Shown piece by piece: positions 36,250 to 48,200 of a stretch of 64,000 nucleotides of DNA. The notes under the pieces are model-generated. The model saw only the letters and a program-made list of their open reading frames with translations, was not told the DNA's origin and did not search any database. Within the stretch, counting starts at the first letter, position 1. The number at the start of each line of letters is the position of its first letter. The stretch is from Nipponacmea schrenckii (taxonomy: Eukaryota; Mollusca; Gastropoda; Lottiidae), in NCBI GenBank assembly GCA_030562195.1, contig JAUJPP010000007.1, positions 4,712,001 through 4,776,000 of the forward strand. Reading direction: 5' to 3'. A program made the translations under genes and the position numbers.

Positions 36250-38865
36250 TCAGGAATGTTTACCACACACCCATTTCAGTTTAGAATCCTTCAATTCAGC
36301 GAGATCTTTAAAATTTCTCCAGCTACACTGACAATTATATGCATTTACTCCTGAAAAGATTAAATTAAATTGTTAATAACTCATGTCATTGAACTTCTGA
36401 CCACCTATTTGAGGTCTGAGCTTCAGCATATTAACTAAGTGAATGCAATGATACTTTTCTGACATGACACTTTTTTCATGTTATTCTCTTGAAGGTACAC
36501 TTTAACATATATAGGGGTGGCGCGTGATTGGTGAGATGTGAACAGGTTTTGTTTGTTTCAATTCAGGTCTCATTCAAAAGGTACAGTGCTGGATTATGTC
36601 ACATTAAAAATTTACCCATTTAATCTTTTCTCCATCTAGTCTTTGCTCTGACAAGCAAATACATTTAGTGATCAAGAAAAAGTTAGTTAAGACACTCGAA
36701 GGACAAGAGGTGAAAGGGACATTGAATGGATTTTTTAAAAATAAAATACATTCTACATTTAAAAGCATCAAAAATGATCCTTACCATTTACTTTCTTCAG
36801 GTTTGATTTTAATTTTTGAAAATCTGGAGCATTATTTCTCAGGAAGAGATAGTCAGTTCTACTATGCCATTCATAATCAGGAAATATGGTTACTTTAAAA
36901 TCACATGAAGTACATCGTAAACTATCACATATTCTGGAAGATGAAAAATTGTGATTAAAGGGAGATAAATCTTGAATAACTTATTACAAATACTCATGAT
37001 CTGATGAAGATCACATTGCCATGCAGTGTGCAATTATGCCAGGAAGCTGACAAACCTTACTAAACAATTACTGCATATTAGCTCAAATTGGGGTTTAGGT
37101 CAGATTCTATTCTGATTGCATATTTTCTGATCATAAATTCCAAGTGTGATTTTATATTATTTCAAAATGAATATTTTACCTTTGATTAACACTACTTCCA
37201 AATCCCTTCTCATTAACTGACCCTCCTATGTACACAGGAAAACATCTAATAACAACAAAAGATTGTTCAAATGAATAAACACTAGTTTTCTTTCGTACAT
37301 ATTTGAAACAAAATCTAGATATGACTCTACTGTAAACATTGTTTGTTTTACAGGGCTGCGATGGCTCAGTGAGTAAGATGCTTGTTCGCTAACCAGAGTG
37401 TGCTGGGTTCAATCCCTGCAAAGGTTGAGGTGAACTTTCAGATTTTTCAGCCCAGTTTGCCCTTGTCAGTTATGTATGTTGGAGAGACTGACATGGAAAA
37501 GGTGTTTAGTCATTCAGAAGGAACCCTGTGCACGTTAACGATCCCTCGACAGTTGGAAATCGCAAAAAGGCTAATGCCCCTGTCCTGGCAAAATTTCCCT
37601 CATAGCACACTGGATGGCATTGCTGCCTGTTTTCATTAGCCCAAAAGGAGCAGAAGAGTATGAGTCATTTTATTTTTCATTTCTAATATGTCATCTGATT
37701 GACAGCACATAGAATTGCAACATCAACATCAATTGGTTTTTACTCACTTTTTGGATGAAGAGGATGGAGATGATTTTGAAACACTTGGTGGTTTTTCTCT
37801 GTAATTTGTCTGAATTAGATATAATTAAATACTGCTAATATCCATTTGAAGTGAATGCAATCATTTGATACAAAAGCCAACATTAGCCTAATACAGGTAT
37901 ACAACTTACTGTATCTATCAAGCTAATAAAAATTATTTTGTGTATGGTAACTTTCAAACTAAAAACTTTTTTACCTTATTGTTAACTGTAGGAATATCTA
38001 ACTCTAAAATATCATTTACATCTTCCTCTAGTTTACTCCTACTTCTATAATAGTCAACTTTAAATTTTAGAAAAACTACAGAAAATACTTTTTTGATCAA
38101 TTAGCCTTACCTGACAGTTTTCTAACTAAAAATTGATTGATTGCTTTAGTTTTGAACTTTTCAATAATATGACTATAAGTACTTTAAGTTAGGCTTTGTA
38201 TACATGACCACGTGGTATGTATGTGTGGCTTGTTCAACAACTCGTATGACTTGGCTGGATTTTTTTCAAAATTCGGCCTTGACCTCGTAGACTCCACCAA
38301 TCAAAATTAATGACAGGAATCTGGGATTTTGAAAGCAAGGGTTGGTTCATATAGGCCTATATGTCCAAACATTGCTTTGAACATGTTGGAGGCTAGACTA
38401 GACTAATAGTAATACGAAGAGGCATAAGTTTCAATTTGAAATGACGACTAAGCGATTGAAATTCTTGAAAAAACTCAACCACAGGGGAGATATGAGTGGT
38501 GTAGGGAGATAATGATGGTATGATTGAACTACAAAAACATCCATCTTTCCAATTATATCGAGGTTTGATGGATTCAGGGTGCGTAAATACGTTTAAAAAC
38601 CCCGCACCCGCGGAGGTGCGGAAAATCCCAAGTTATTGGTGCCTAGTTTTTATTACTCTCCCCAAGCCTTATCTGTCCAAATAAGAGGCTGAGAATACTA
38701 TAGAGTCAGCAAGTTTTGGACTAAAACTAATATTACTGAATCATAATAAATCAATTGCCTTTGTTTCTGTTGTTTAGGGACTGCCAAAGGTCTTGTTTCT
38801 TGATTCTTTTTCACGCAAAATTTAGATTCAACTTCATCTAACAAGTCATCAATGTCGTCAGCCAT
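36250..38865 (-). CDS. CFAP418: CFAP418 (C8orf37), ciliary/photoreceptor protein
   Basis: In vertebrates this protein acts at the base of cilia and in photoreceptor outer segments, and mutations cause retinal dystrophy. Exons on the minus strand: 38865-38759, 38044-37975, 37809-37748, 37245-37180, 36933-36785, 36350-36250. Phases agree throughout, giving 184 residues (human 207, also six exons). Seen: MADDIDDLLDEVESKFC at the N-terminus, EEDVNDILELDIP, a Ser-rich linker, FPVYIGGS, and the conserved C-terminal domain with DSLRCTSCDF, DYLFLRNNAPDFQKLK, AYNCQCSWR and the terminal LKWVCGKHS. An in-frame ATG eight codons upstream exists (38889), but the start at 38865 matches the family. Intron 1 appears to use a GC donor. 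A SINE lies in intron 3. The gene is divergent from VAP. Confidence 0.94.
37353..37683 (+). mobile_element. tRNA-derived SINE, copy A, in CFAP418 intron 3
   Basis: The head GGCTGCGATGGCTCAGTGAG contains an A-box-like TGGCTCAGTGAGT, and GGGTTCAATCCCTG about 40 bp on is a B box. The 5' and 3' arms do not pair as an acceptor stem, so this is not a tRNA gene. The body contains CTGTGCACGTTAACGATCC, ACAGTTGGAAATCGC and TTTCCCTCATAGCACACTG, shared in order with the copy at 18163-18443, then an AT-rich tail. The central block looks like one of the conserved SINE core domains of metazoans; I cannot say which. It lies antisense to CFAP418. Confidence 0.8.
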
Positions 38866-39265
38866 AATAATTAAGTTAGTATGAAACAACAGGAATAAAA
38901 ATTCAAAACATTGTTCATTATTTACACATCTCTAAGATAAGTCCAAGTGGCTATGGCCAAAAATGAAACGCAAAAATATTAAGGAAAGAAATTGACTGAT
39001 TATAAAAAAAATATTTTTGTTTTTCATTTTATTTGCTGAAAATATGAAAAACATAGTATATCTGCTTTTAAAAAATTCAACATAATATGTTGTTTTTTTT
39101 AATTTCGTTTCTTATTTTTGTGAAATCTAGATTTTGACAAATCGTCTCGTTTTGATAATGAATGAGTTGCGCATGTGTAATCCACGATTCCAGGACGGCA
39201 GATGCAAGAATTAATGTATTTTTTCCCATAAAAAGGGTGTTATTTCGTATTATCAAACTTCAAAC
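38866..39265. promoter_or_regulatory. Bidirectional promoter region between CFAP418 and VAP
   Basis: The two start codons face away from each other across 400 bp. The interval contains TTGCGCATGTG near 39169, resembling an NRF-1 half site, and several T runs. No TATA element is placed well for either gene. A shared, TATA-less promoter is inferred from the geometry. Confidence 0.5.
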
Positions 39266-42200
39266 ATGGCTAAAACAGATCAGGTGTTGTTGCTGGATCC
39301 TCCTACAGAATTGCGTTTCAAAGGTAAAAGAAATGATGGAGGCGATAGACAACTAAATCACGATATTCAAGAATCTGCCGCCGGACCGGATTCATTCATT
39401 CGACTCGTCACGACGTCAGAAGTCTCCCTCATCCTTTCCAACATGTCATTGACCATTTATCAGTAACCTATTCCAAAATTTGTTTTATAGCCTTTATAGG
39501 TTTATACCTTTATTTGTATAATGCTTATATGATAGTTTCATCTGCCTTTTATTAAATACACAGAATTAATTCAATTTATACAACTTGCCTACACTGCAGA
39601 CAATTGAACAGAATCAAATGGGCAATGTCAATGTATGCCATACCATAAAGATGTGCTGTTTGGTTCAATGATTTCCACTATATTATTTTACTATCTGTTC
39701 GTAGTGAATTGGATTTTATTTGTCACTTCAAAATTAATAGTACACACTGATCTATTGACAATGTCTGAGGAAAGCAAAATATTTTTGTGTTTTTCCTATA
39801 ATTTTAAAAGGGATTGAAATATCAAACTTGTGTCTTTACTCTTTGCATTTATAATGTATGAAGTGTTCGTTCGAACTACATTTCTCTCTAGAAATATCAA
39901 ACTTAATAGTCCCAAATATTTTCTGTTATAAGTTTAATTTTCAGGACAAAAATTAAGACTGTTCGTAATGAATATTAGATTGCATGTCATTGGCAATGGA
40001 ATGTCTTAGTTTAAGGATCCATGATAATTTATGGTTTTTATGACTATTTTATATTTCTTACTACAATGAGCTTGCATTGAATTTGTGTTTTTATTTCATA
40101 AATATTGTAAATTAAAATTGTATATATGCCAATATTGCATTTGGACGTCTTTGCAGATCCATAGAATTATAAGGTTCATTGAATTTACATTGAAATAGAC
40201 ACTTTTCTAGTATCATCAATATCTATATGTTGAACATTTGCTGTGTATGCAAATTCCTAATCGTTTTGCCGCTATCTTGAAAAAAGCAAAATATCGAAAC
40301 ATCCGCCATTTTTAATCCAATTATCTAGGTTCCCCCTTTCTTCTTTGCACAATTTCCTGTCAAAAATTTTCTTGTCGACTTAGGTTAGAATGGCATTAAC
40401 TTTTACATCTTGACCTTATGCAGCCCTCATCTTTTTACACAGTCATCTTTGGTTACAACTTCATATGATACCTAGATTTCTAATTTTGCTAAATTACCGT
40501 TAGTTTTATAGGCTCTGGAAATGGTTGATTTTCATATTTCCCATCTTCAGACATGAACTAGACGTTTGGCAACATTCGCATTGATGTTATTGCAATGTGG
40601 GTGTCGCCAGCTTTAGAACAATATCTTTATTTTAGCTAAAGATCGTAAACTGTTCAGACCAAGCCAAACATCGTCGAACCGTCGGTCATGACCGGTAAAA
40701 AAATCGAAGGACCACCTATTTCTGGTGAATTACAGGACCTGATGTCCTGTAAACAATATTGTTTGAATTTGTTAAAATTCAGGGAAATCTGCAGTTACAA
40801 CAAACGAAAGTCCATTCCTCTTTCCGAAGATCAAAGAAAGATGCCATAATTTTAAAGGGATAATAGGCGTTAGAACGATTAAAATTTTAAGTTCACTCAA
40901 ATTTGGACAATAACAGTATATATCCATCAGTAGACTTACCTATACATCAAAATCCCTCTATAATCCGATAAATCCCCAAAATAAAGTAGTTAATCATAAA
41001 ACGCTTGAGCCATCCATCAAGCGATTTGAAAATAAGTAACTCTAACATATGGGTTTTCACGCGTCCTTGACCTCTATTGTTGAATTCCACAATGATGTTT
41101 TAGCGTTGATTTACCAGACGCTTTTATTCTCAAACTGAATGGAATCGTCGCTGGCTCACTTTTTTTGAAAATTCCGAATATATTTTTATTGTGGCTTTTT
41201 AAAATTTGGTAAAGTGTGGGATGCATACTTATTTAACTAATAGTCAATATGAAACACAAATATAAGCCGTAGGACGAGTGTATTCTAACGCCTATTATCC
41301 CTTTAAGTATCGCGAAGATATTCTATTTTTATTTAAGCTTATCTAGCTTATCTTATAAATGGATAAATTTATAAATAGATATGGACAACAAGATTTTAAT
41401 CCAATCAGAAATTAATTTTATAAATAGCAGCCAATGAAATATGTTGTGTTAGTCTCTCGTCTCGTATTCGTAACAACGTAGAATCTCTAGCGTCAAGAAC
41501 ATCGTTCTTGTCACAGGTGCATTACAAGAACGATGGTAACAAATAATGAAAGAGCAGAAAGTAACCTTTTCCTCCTGTCTTTGTTCAACTAATGGCGTTT
41601 AGACGAGCACAAAATAGCTCGAAGAACGGTTTGTTCTGCCTTTACTTAGCCGTCTAACGCACCTAATATTAAAGTTACGTAGGGCCGTGTTCTCGTGAAT
41701 GAATTATTACAGGACCTTCTGACCTGTTAAAACATTTTAAGTTTCGCTGGGTCTGCGTTGAAAATACACATAGTGGAGTATAAGAAATTTTAACATTCAT
41801 AATTTTGTTATTTTAAATTCTATTTAAAAACAAAATTCAAACATTTATAATGTTCACATTCACAGCTTCTAAACAATATTGAAAATTGTAAAATCTTCCT
41901 GTGTACCTCACTTTTAGCAAGGAACAAGTTTTGTGTATTTAAACATTTTTGAAACTTGATTTGTTCTACTGTGCTTTCAACCTTTATTGTCTCCTTTTCA
42001 TTTAAACTAAAACTGTGGTATTTTTATACGCCCACATAGGGTTGTATATTGTCCATCTGTCCCCAATTGGCTTTTGAACGAGAAAGAGACTACAGTTTTC
42101 AGATTTGGATGAAATTTGCTGTGATCATTTATATTAATAAGATTTTGGACAAGTTCCAGATTGACTATTTTCGATGAACATTTTTGAGTTATTGCCCTGA

Positions 42201-45200
42201 CTTAGTCGAAACGGGTCAAAATTGGCTTGTGACTGCTCTGCAGACTACAGTTTTCATCTGATTTGAATGAAATTTTGTGTGATCATTAATATTGACCAGA
42301 TCACTGCAAGAGATCATGGGATGCAAGGCAACCACTTGTTGTAATTTGAATTGGTTGAGTCAAAATTGTCTTGTGAACAAGATAGAGACTACAGTTTTCA
42401 TTGGATTTGAATGAAATTTGGTGTCATCAATTTGTTGATAAGATCTTGGACAAGTTCAGTATTGACAATTTTTCTATGTTAATGCCACTGACTTAGTCGA
42501 AATGGGTCGAGACTGGCTTGTTAATGCTCTGGAGACTACAGTTTTCATCTGATTTGATTGGAATTTGGTGTGGTCATTAATAATGACTAGATCATGGAGA
42601 GATCGTGGGCATATCTTGCAAGGTAACCACTTGTTGTAATTTGAGTTGTTTTTCATATTTTCCCTTTAAAATTGAATAATTTATTTCATATTACCATCCA
42701 TGATTAAGGTTCAAACAAGAATCTCATCTCATCTCAATGCATTACCATTATTGTTTTAGGTCTTCCACTAAAGCTATCTTCCTACTTCCCATACGGTACA
42801 GCATTTGTTTTATCATGTCCTTTCAAAAAAATTAGACTATAACCTAATTTTTTTCTTGTGTACAGTATGATGTCAGATGGGCTTATTACACTTCCATCAT
42901 ATTACAAGCTTGGTATTTATTGTGTAGATTATTGTACCAATTTGTTGTCTTATTAGGCAATTCTTGGACTAATGTTTTTTTTGCACATTCGCCAAGTAAA
43001 TTTTCCAGATTCTTTGGGGGAAATTGAAATATGAGCTTAAAAATAGTTTTTGAATGAAATTGTATAAAAAGTATGGAGCGAGTATGATTTTAGTTTTGGC
43101 ATATGACAAGAAGTAGGGTGAGAAATATGTTTCTGTGAATTTATAAATCTTTAAATATATTTTTCATCAAAACTAATTTAAGCTGAATAAGCATTAGTGC
43201 ACTAATGAAACTGATTCACTCAAATTTTCTAACTTGACAAAACACAAAGACGGTTAGACTTTGTGGTATTTTAATAGCATTAGTTCACTTTGTAAGTTTT
43301 AACAGTAGGCCTACTAGGTATTGTCTACTTTGATCTTCATTATTTCTTGAATCCAGTTTATTATTGAATTTCATTCTTTCATTTTGGTTTTGTCTTCCTG
43401 TGTTTTTTGATGTAGGCAATGTGTACATAACAAGTTTTACATATAGTGTTTCTTTGTTCTTTTTGATGTTAATTACCTTCCATGACTAACATTGTTTGAT
43501 AAAGCTGGTTATAGTATGGTATAACTAGTGCTTGATAGTCAATCCATTTACTATTAGGACAATATATTCCAGCTGTTAGTCTTTTACACTGTATTTATAT
43601 TTGATTTACAATAGAATTAGACTCTATGAGTCATAATAAACCTATAACAACCCAAGTGTTTGTAGGAAATATAAATATAGCCTACTAGAACAAGTAACTT
43701 ATCTTCTGGTTTGACACAAATTATTGAAAAACAAATGTTAACAGAATTTTGTGATCTAGATAAGACAATAAAATTCCTTTCTAATTCACTGAGCTGGAAA
43801 AACAAAAAGACTACATATAAGCATATATAACGTGAATGATAGAAATAGTCAAATAAGAGTTTGACAAGTGGGTGTCCTGCTCCCATAGTTTCTGTCATAT
43901 TGAAATAAGGGCTTTGCTGTATATTTAGACCTTGTCATCAGGTTTTTAAAAAGAAATTCTGAAGTTCAATAGATCTATTATAAAATTTGATTCTTTCTTC
44001 TGATATCATTTGGGTGCATAATTTCATCTTTAATGTACTGGTTCTTATTAAGAAGAATTGAAAGTTCACAGTTTTAGAAGACGCATCAGCCCTGTTTTTG
44101 CTGATTCTTTCATCGAATTGATTGAGTGTTTGGATACTTCCTGCCAATTCTTGTGGAGTTTCTAGTTTATTTTTATTGCATAGTTTCTATTATCCATCAA
44201 AAGTATCAATTTATCTTAATAATAGTGATGATGGCTTTATGTTGCTTAGATACTGTTGAGGTATATGGTGCTAGTTTGATTCAATAGTTCTTGTGTTATA
44301 TTATAATAGAATACATCAATAAATTATGGCTATTCAACTCAATCTGATGTATTCCTATTCTTATATAAATGAATTTGAATTTTTAGTTTATGTCTATCTT
44401 TTTTCTTGTTTCTGTATAATGATTGACAACATGAAATATGGAGATAAGATTCATTTGATATATGAAGTGAATATTGTCATTTTGATTTTATTGCTTTTTC
44501 GCTGAACAATTTGATTGCTTGTTCCCTTCTCCTTTCTCTTTCACAATTATTTTACAAATAGAATTATGTTTGGCTATTTGGATATAGAAGTAGTGCTGGC
44601 ATTATATTGAGATGAATATGAACTGTTATGTGAATGCCACAATATTCTCATTGTATCAACATTTTACAATACCAGACATACCAAACACACATGTATACAC
44701 ATTTCATTAGGTGTCATCCAAATGCAGATAAGGAAAAGAAGCCTATATTTGTAACTCTAAATGTCACATCAGTCAGTGATCCTATTAGCAAAAGTAAAGA
44801 GTATATATTTGTGTTTGTTGTTGAAATATAATGTTTTAAATAATCATTGAAACTCTTAGGGTATGTTGTATGTTATTGCAATACTGTGAGGCCTATTGTA
44901 TTATTATTTTATTTAACACATATTTTGACCTGATTGGCTAAACCAAGCACTATTTAGAAGTTCTCCCATTGAATCATTTTTTATCAAAGAGATTTTTTTT
45001 TCTATTTCTTCAGGTCCCTTCACAGATGTTATATCTGCTGATTTAAGGTTAACAAACCCATCAGATAAAAGAGTATGTTTCAAAGTAAAAACTACAGCTC
45101 CCAAGAGGTACTGTGTCAGACCAAACAGTGGTATTTTAGAACCAAAAGCAAGCATAACAGTGGCTGGTAAGTAAATACATTGACGTGACATGTATGTGTG

Positions 45201-48200
45201 TATGTACATGATATCATACCAACTTAATTGAATTCTTTGATTAAGATCCTGAACAAATAGCTCTTAATTCTATTACTAAGTAAGCTTATTCGGTCGAATT
45301 ATTTAAATTGATAAATTTGAATCATTTATAAGGTGTCAAGGAATTGTTGAATTATTTCATAGCGTTTCATCAATTTTACTTTTAGTTATGTTACAACCTT
45401 TTGAATATGATGCCACGGAGAAGTCAAATAAGCATAAGTTTATGGTTCAAACATTGTTTGCTCCTGAAGGACCTATTAATCAAGAACAGTTGGTATGTCA
45501 TTATTTCTTTTCTGTTTTTTTACTTTTAGCATTTATATTGCTATAAGAATATATTTGTATTTATCATGGATCACAAACTTTGCTAATTAATGGAATTTCT
45601 CTATTTTTCTGGTGAAAGTGGTATTTGTTTTTATACACCCACCTGAATATTGTATATTTATATATAAATTTTACAAGTAAATGTGCAAGACATATTTCAA
45701 AAAGGTGTGATGACCATAATTGTTGAGAACACAACATTATTGTATACAATACAACCAATGTTATATAGTTTTAGTCACTCCTTTTGTGTTATCAATAACA
45801 TTATTTTTTCAGTGGAAAGAAGTGTCTCCAGAAAATTTAATGGATTCAAAACTGAAGTGTGTTTTTGAGATGCCCGAAACAGTGAGTACTATGCAAAATA
45901 GCATAATCTGTTTCAATCAGGCTATAGAGTAATGTTTAAAACCTGACTACTTTAAGATTTGCAGTGATGCTGACTGTAATCTTCCAAACTTTTATCTAAC
46001 CTGCTTAGCTGAGCTCTTTTTATACACTCACATTATAATGTGGTTGACAAGATCTTAGACAAGTTCGATATTTATGATTTTTGATGAATGTTTTTTTAGT
46101 TATTGCACTCTACTTAGTCAAAATTAGCAGTATAGTTTTCCACTGATTTGAATGAAATTTGTTGTGGTCATGTATATTAATGAGATCTAGGGTTAGGGCC
46201 AAATTATGTTGTAGTTTCATCTTGTGCTTTAACAGAAATATACTTTAAAGTGAGCATGTCTGCTAGGCAATCACTTGTTGAAGTTTTTGAAGAAAAGTTG
46301 CTATGAAATGTTTTCTCTTTAAAGGAAGCACCAGAATCGAAAATATCAAGACCTGTTGAAACAGCAGTCAAGGTAATTTATATATTTTTACTGCTAGCTA
46401 GTTGCAAGCAGGGATCATGATTTATTTTATTTCCAGTCGGACATTTTCAGGCAATTTCAAACGATGTTTTTAAAGGGTCACATCTTATACATGTGTAATC
46501 TACCGATTTTGTCAGGTTTTTCTACCGCTTTTGGAGACCGATTTTTTTTTTCTTTTCGTGATCATAATTTTTACGGGACCTACCGTTTTCAATGTTAAAA
46601 TTCTTTACCACAAATCAAGAAATTATTGTCAAAACTTAATATAATAATATCCTGAACACTCTACTTTCCCTTTTAATGATTAATTTTACAGAAGCCTTGA
46701 TTTGACAAAAAATGAAATTTTGAAGTTTTCGCAATTTTTTATGATAATCGTCTATTCTATGTAATTTATAGACATTGTTTCAAAATTTGTTTTATATTAT
46801 CGGTAGATTTTTAGTTAAATTTAATATTTTCTCAACTTCGTTTCGTAAAATCGTTTTATCATTTGACTGTAGTTTGTAAACAATCATTTATACCCAGCTT
46901 AAGAGGCTCCTTTCGATATCGGAACTGTCAAATTCATCTTAACATGGACATGATTAAGGGTATTATCAATGAATGATGACCGATAAGAATTTAACGGCAT
47001 ACTATATAGGAAAACAATTGAAACTATACAAAGTGATTAAAGGATTATCGTGACAAGTGTTACTCGCTATTGTTTGTATAAGTATTAGTTACACGGTCCC
47101 GTTCTCTTTGAAATGAAGCGTTTCCGCGAGCCAAATGATTTTCATTGTTCATTATAATTAACCTATTACTGGTAAACCCTTAATTGACTAGATTAAAAGA
47201 CAGAAAGAGTTAATTGATATAATGACTGTACGTTACTGTATAGCCTACAGTTTGGAGCAAGTTAAAAAAAAATTTTTTTTTTTTAAACCTATACTTAATG
47301 ACCGACAGGGGCAAATTGCCGGCGGTCATTTTGCCAAGACCGTCGGTCATGTCCGGCGTATATGGGCAAATCATGATCCCTGGTTGCAAGTCAGTCCTTA
47401 AATGATTAGTCGATTTTGTCTTATCCAGATAATGAATAATAATCATAAAACTTGTTCTGTAGGTTTTTTTATTTATACCTTCTTAAAGATAAAATTTTTG
47501 TTTCAATGCAGGAGTTGTGTCTTCATGTGGTCAAAATTAAAATATGAATAGGTCATTGGTAAAAGTAAGGGCAAAATGAAAACTGCTGCACTTTACCTCA
47601 TTCAAAAAAACTTATCATATGATAACACTAGCACCCCTTTTAGGAGTAAATAAATGTATCAATGCACTGACAATTGATGTTTCAATGTTTTTAGCCATCT
47701 GGAGGTGATAGTGATGTAAAGAAATTAATGGAAGATTACAAGAAATTACAAGCTGAAATAAGTCAACTAAAGACAGAAAATAATCAGTTAAAGGTAATTA
47801 ACTATAATAATTCTTCCTTGTGAAAACATTTGTCTGTAATGAATATTTAAATTTACAGTATTTATATAGTTTCACATGGCTGAATATATTGACTATATAA
47901 AATATGCATTCAGACAGTCACTGCACACAAAGCCATTTTTTTTTAAGAAAAAACCTCCCAACAATAGAATTTCTCGTTATCTCAAAAATTCTGAAAGAAA
48001 ATGATATTTCAGACATCAAGTTCCGAATCCATACCCAAAATTAGTCTAAAACGGGCATGCAAAATCCAAAAGGGAGAAAGAAAGAGGGTTTCTAAAAGCA
48101 GCCTTGACGAAATTCGTATACGATCAATCAATTATTCTAATTAATATTATTTCAGGAGGATGGGGTACGTCTCCGAAAGGTTGCTGTATCAGAAACAGTG

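Noticed and set aside
37353..37425. A functional tRNA gene
   Set aside because: A and B boxes are present, but the ends cannot pair as an acceptor stem and the sequence continues as a SINE with a copy elsewhere in the window.
38866..38889. Upstream in-frame ATG of CFAP418 adding eight residues
   Set aside because: The family starts with MA(E/D)D-DLLDEVESKFC, matching the ATG at 38865; the eight extra residues have no counterpart.
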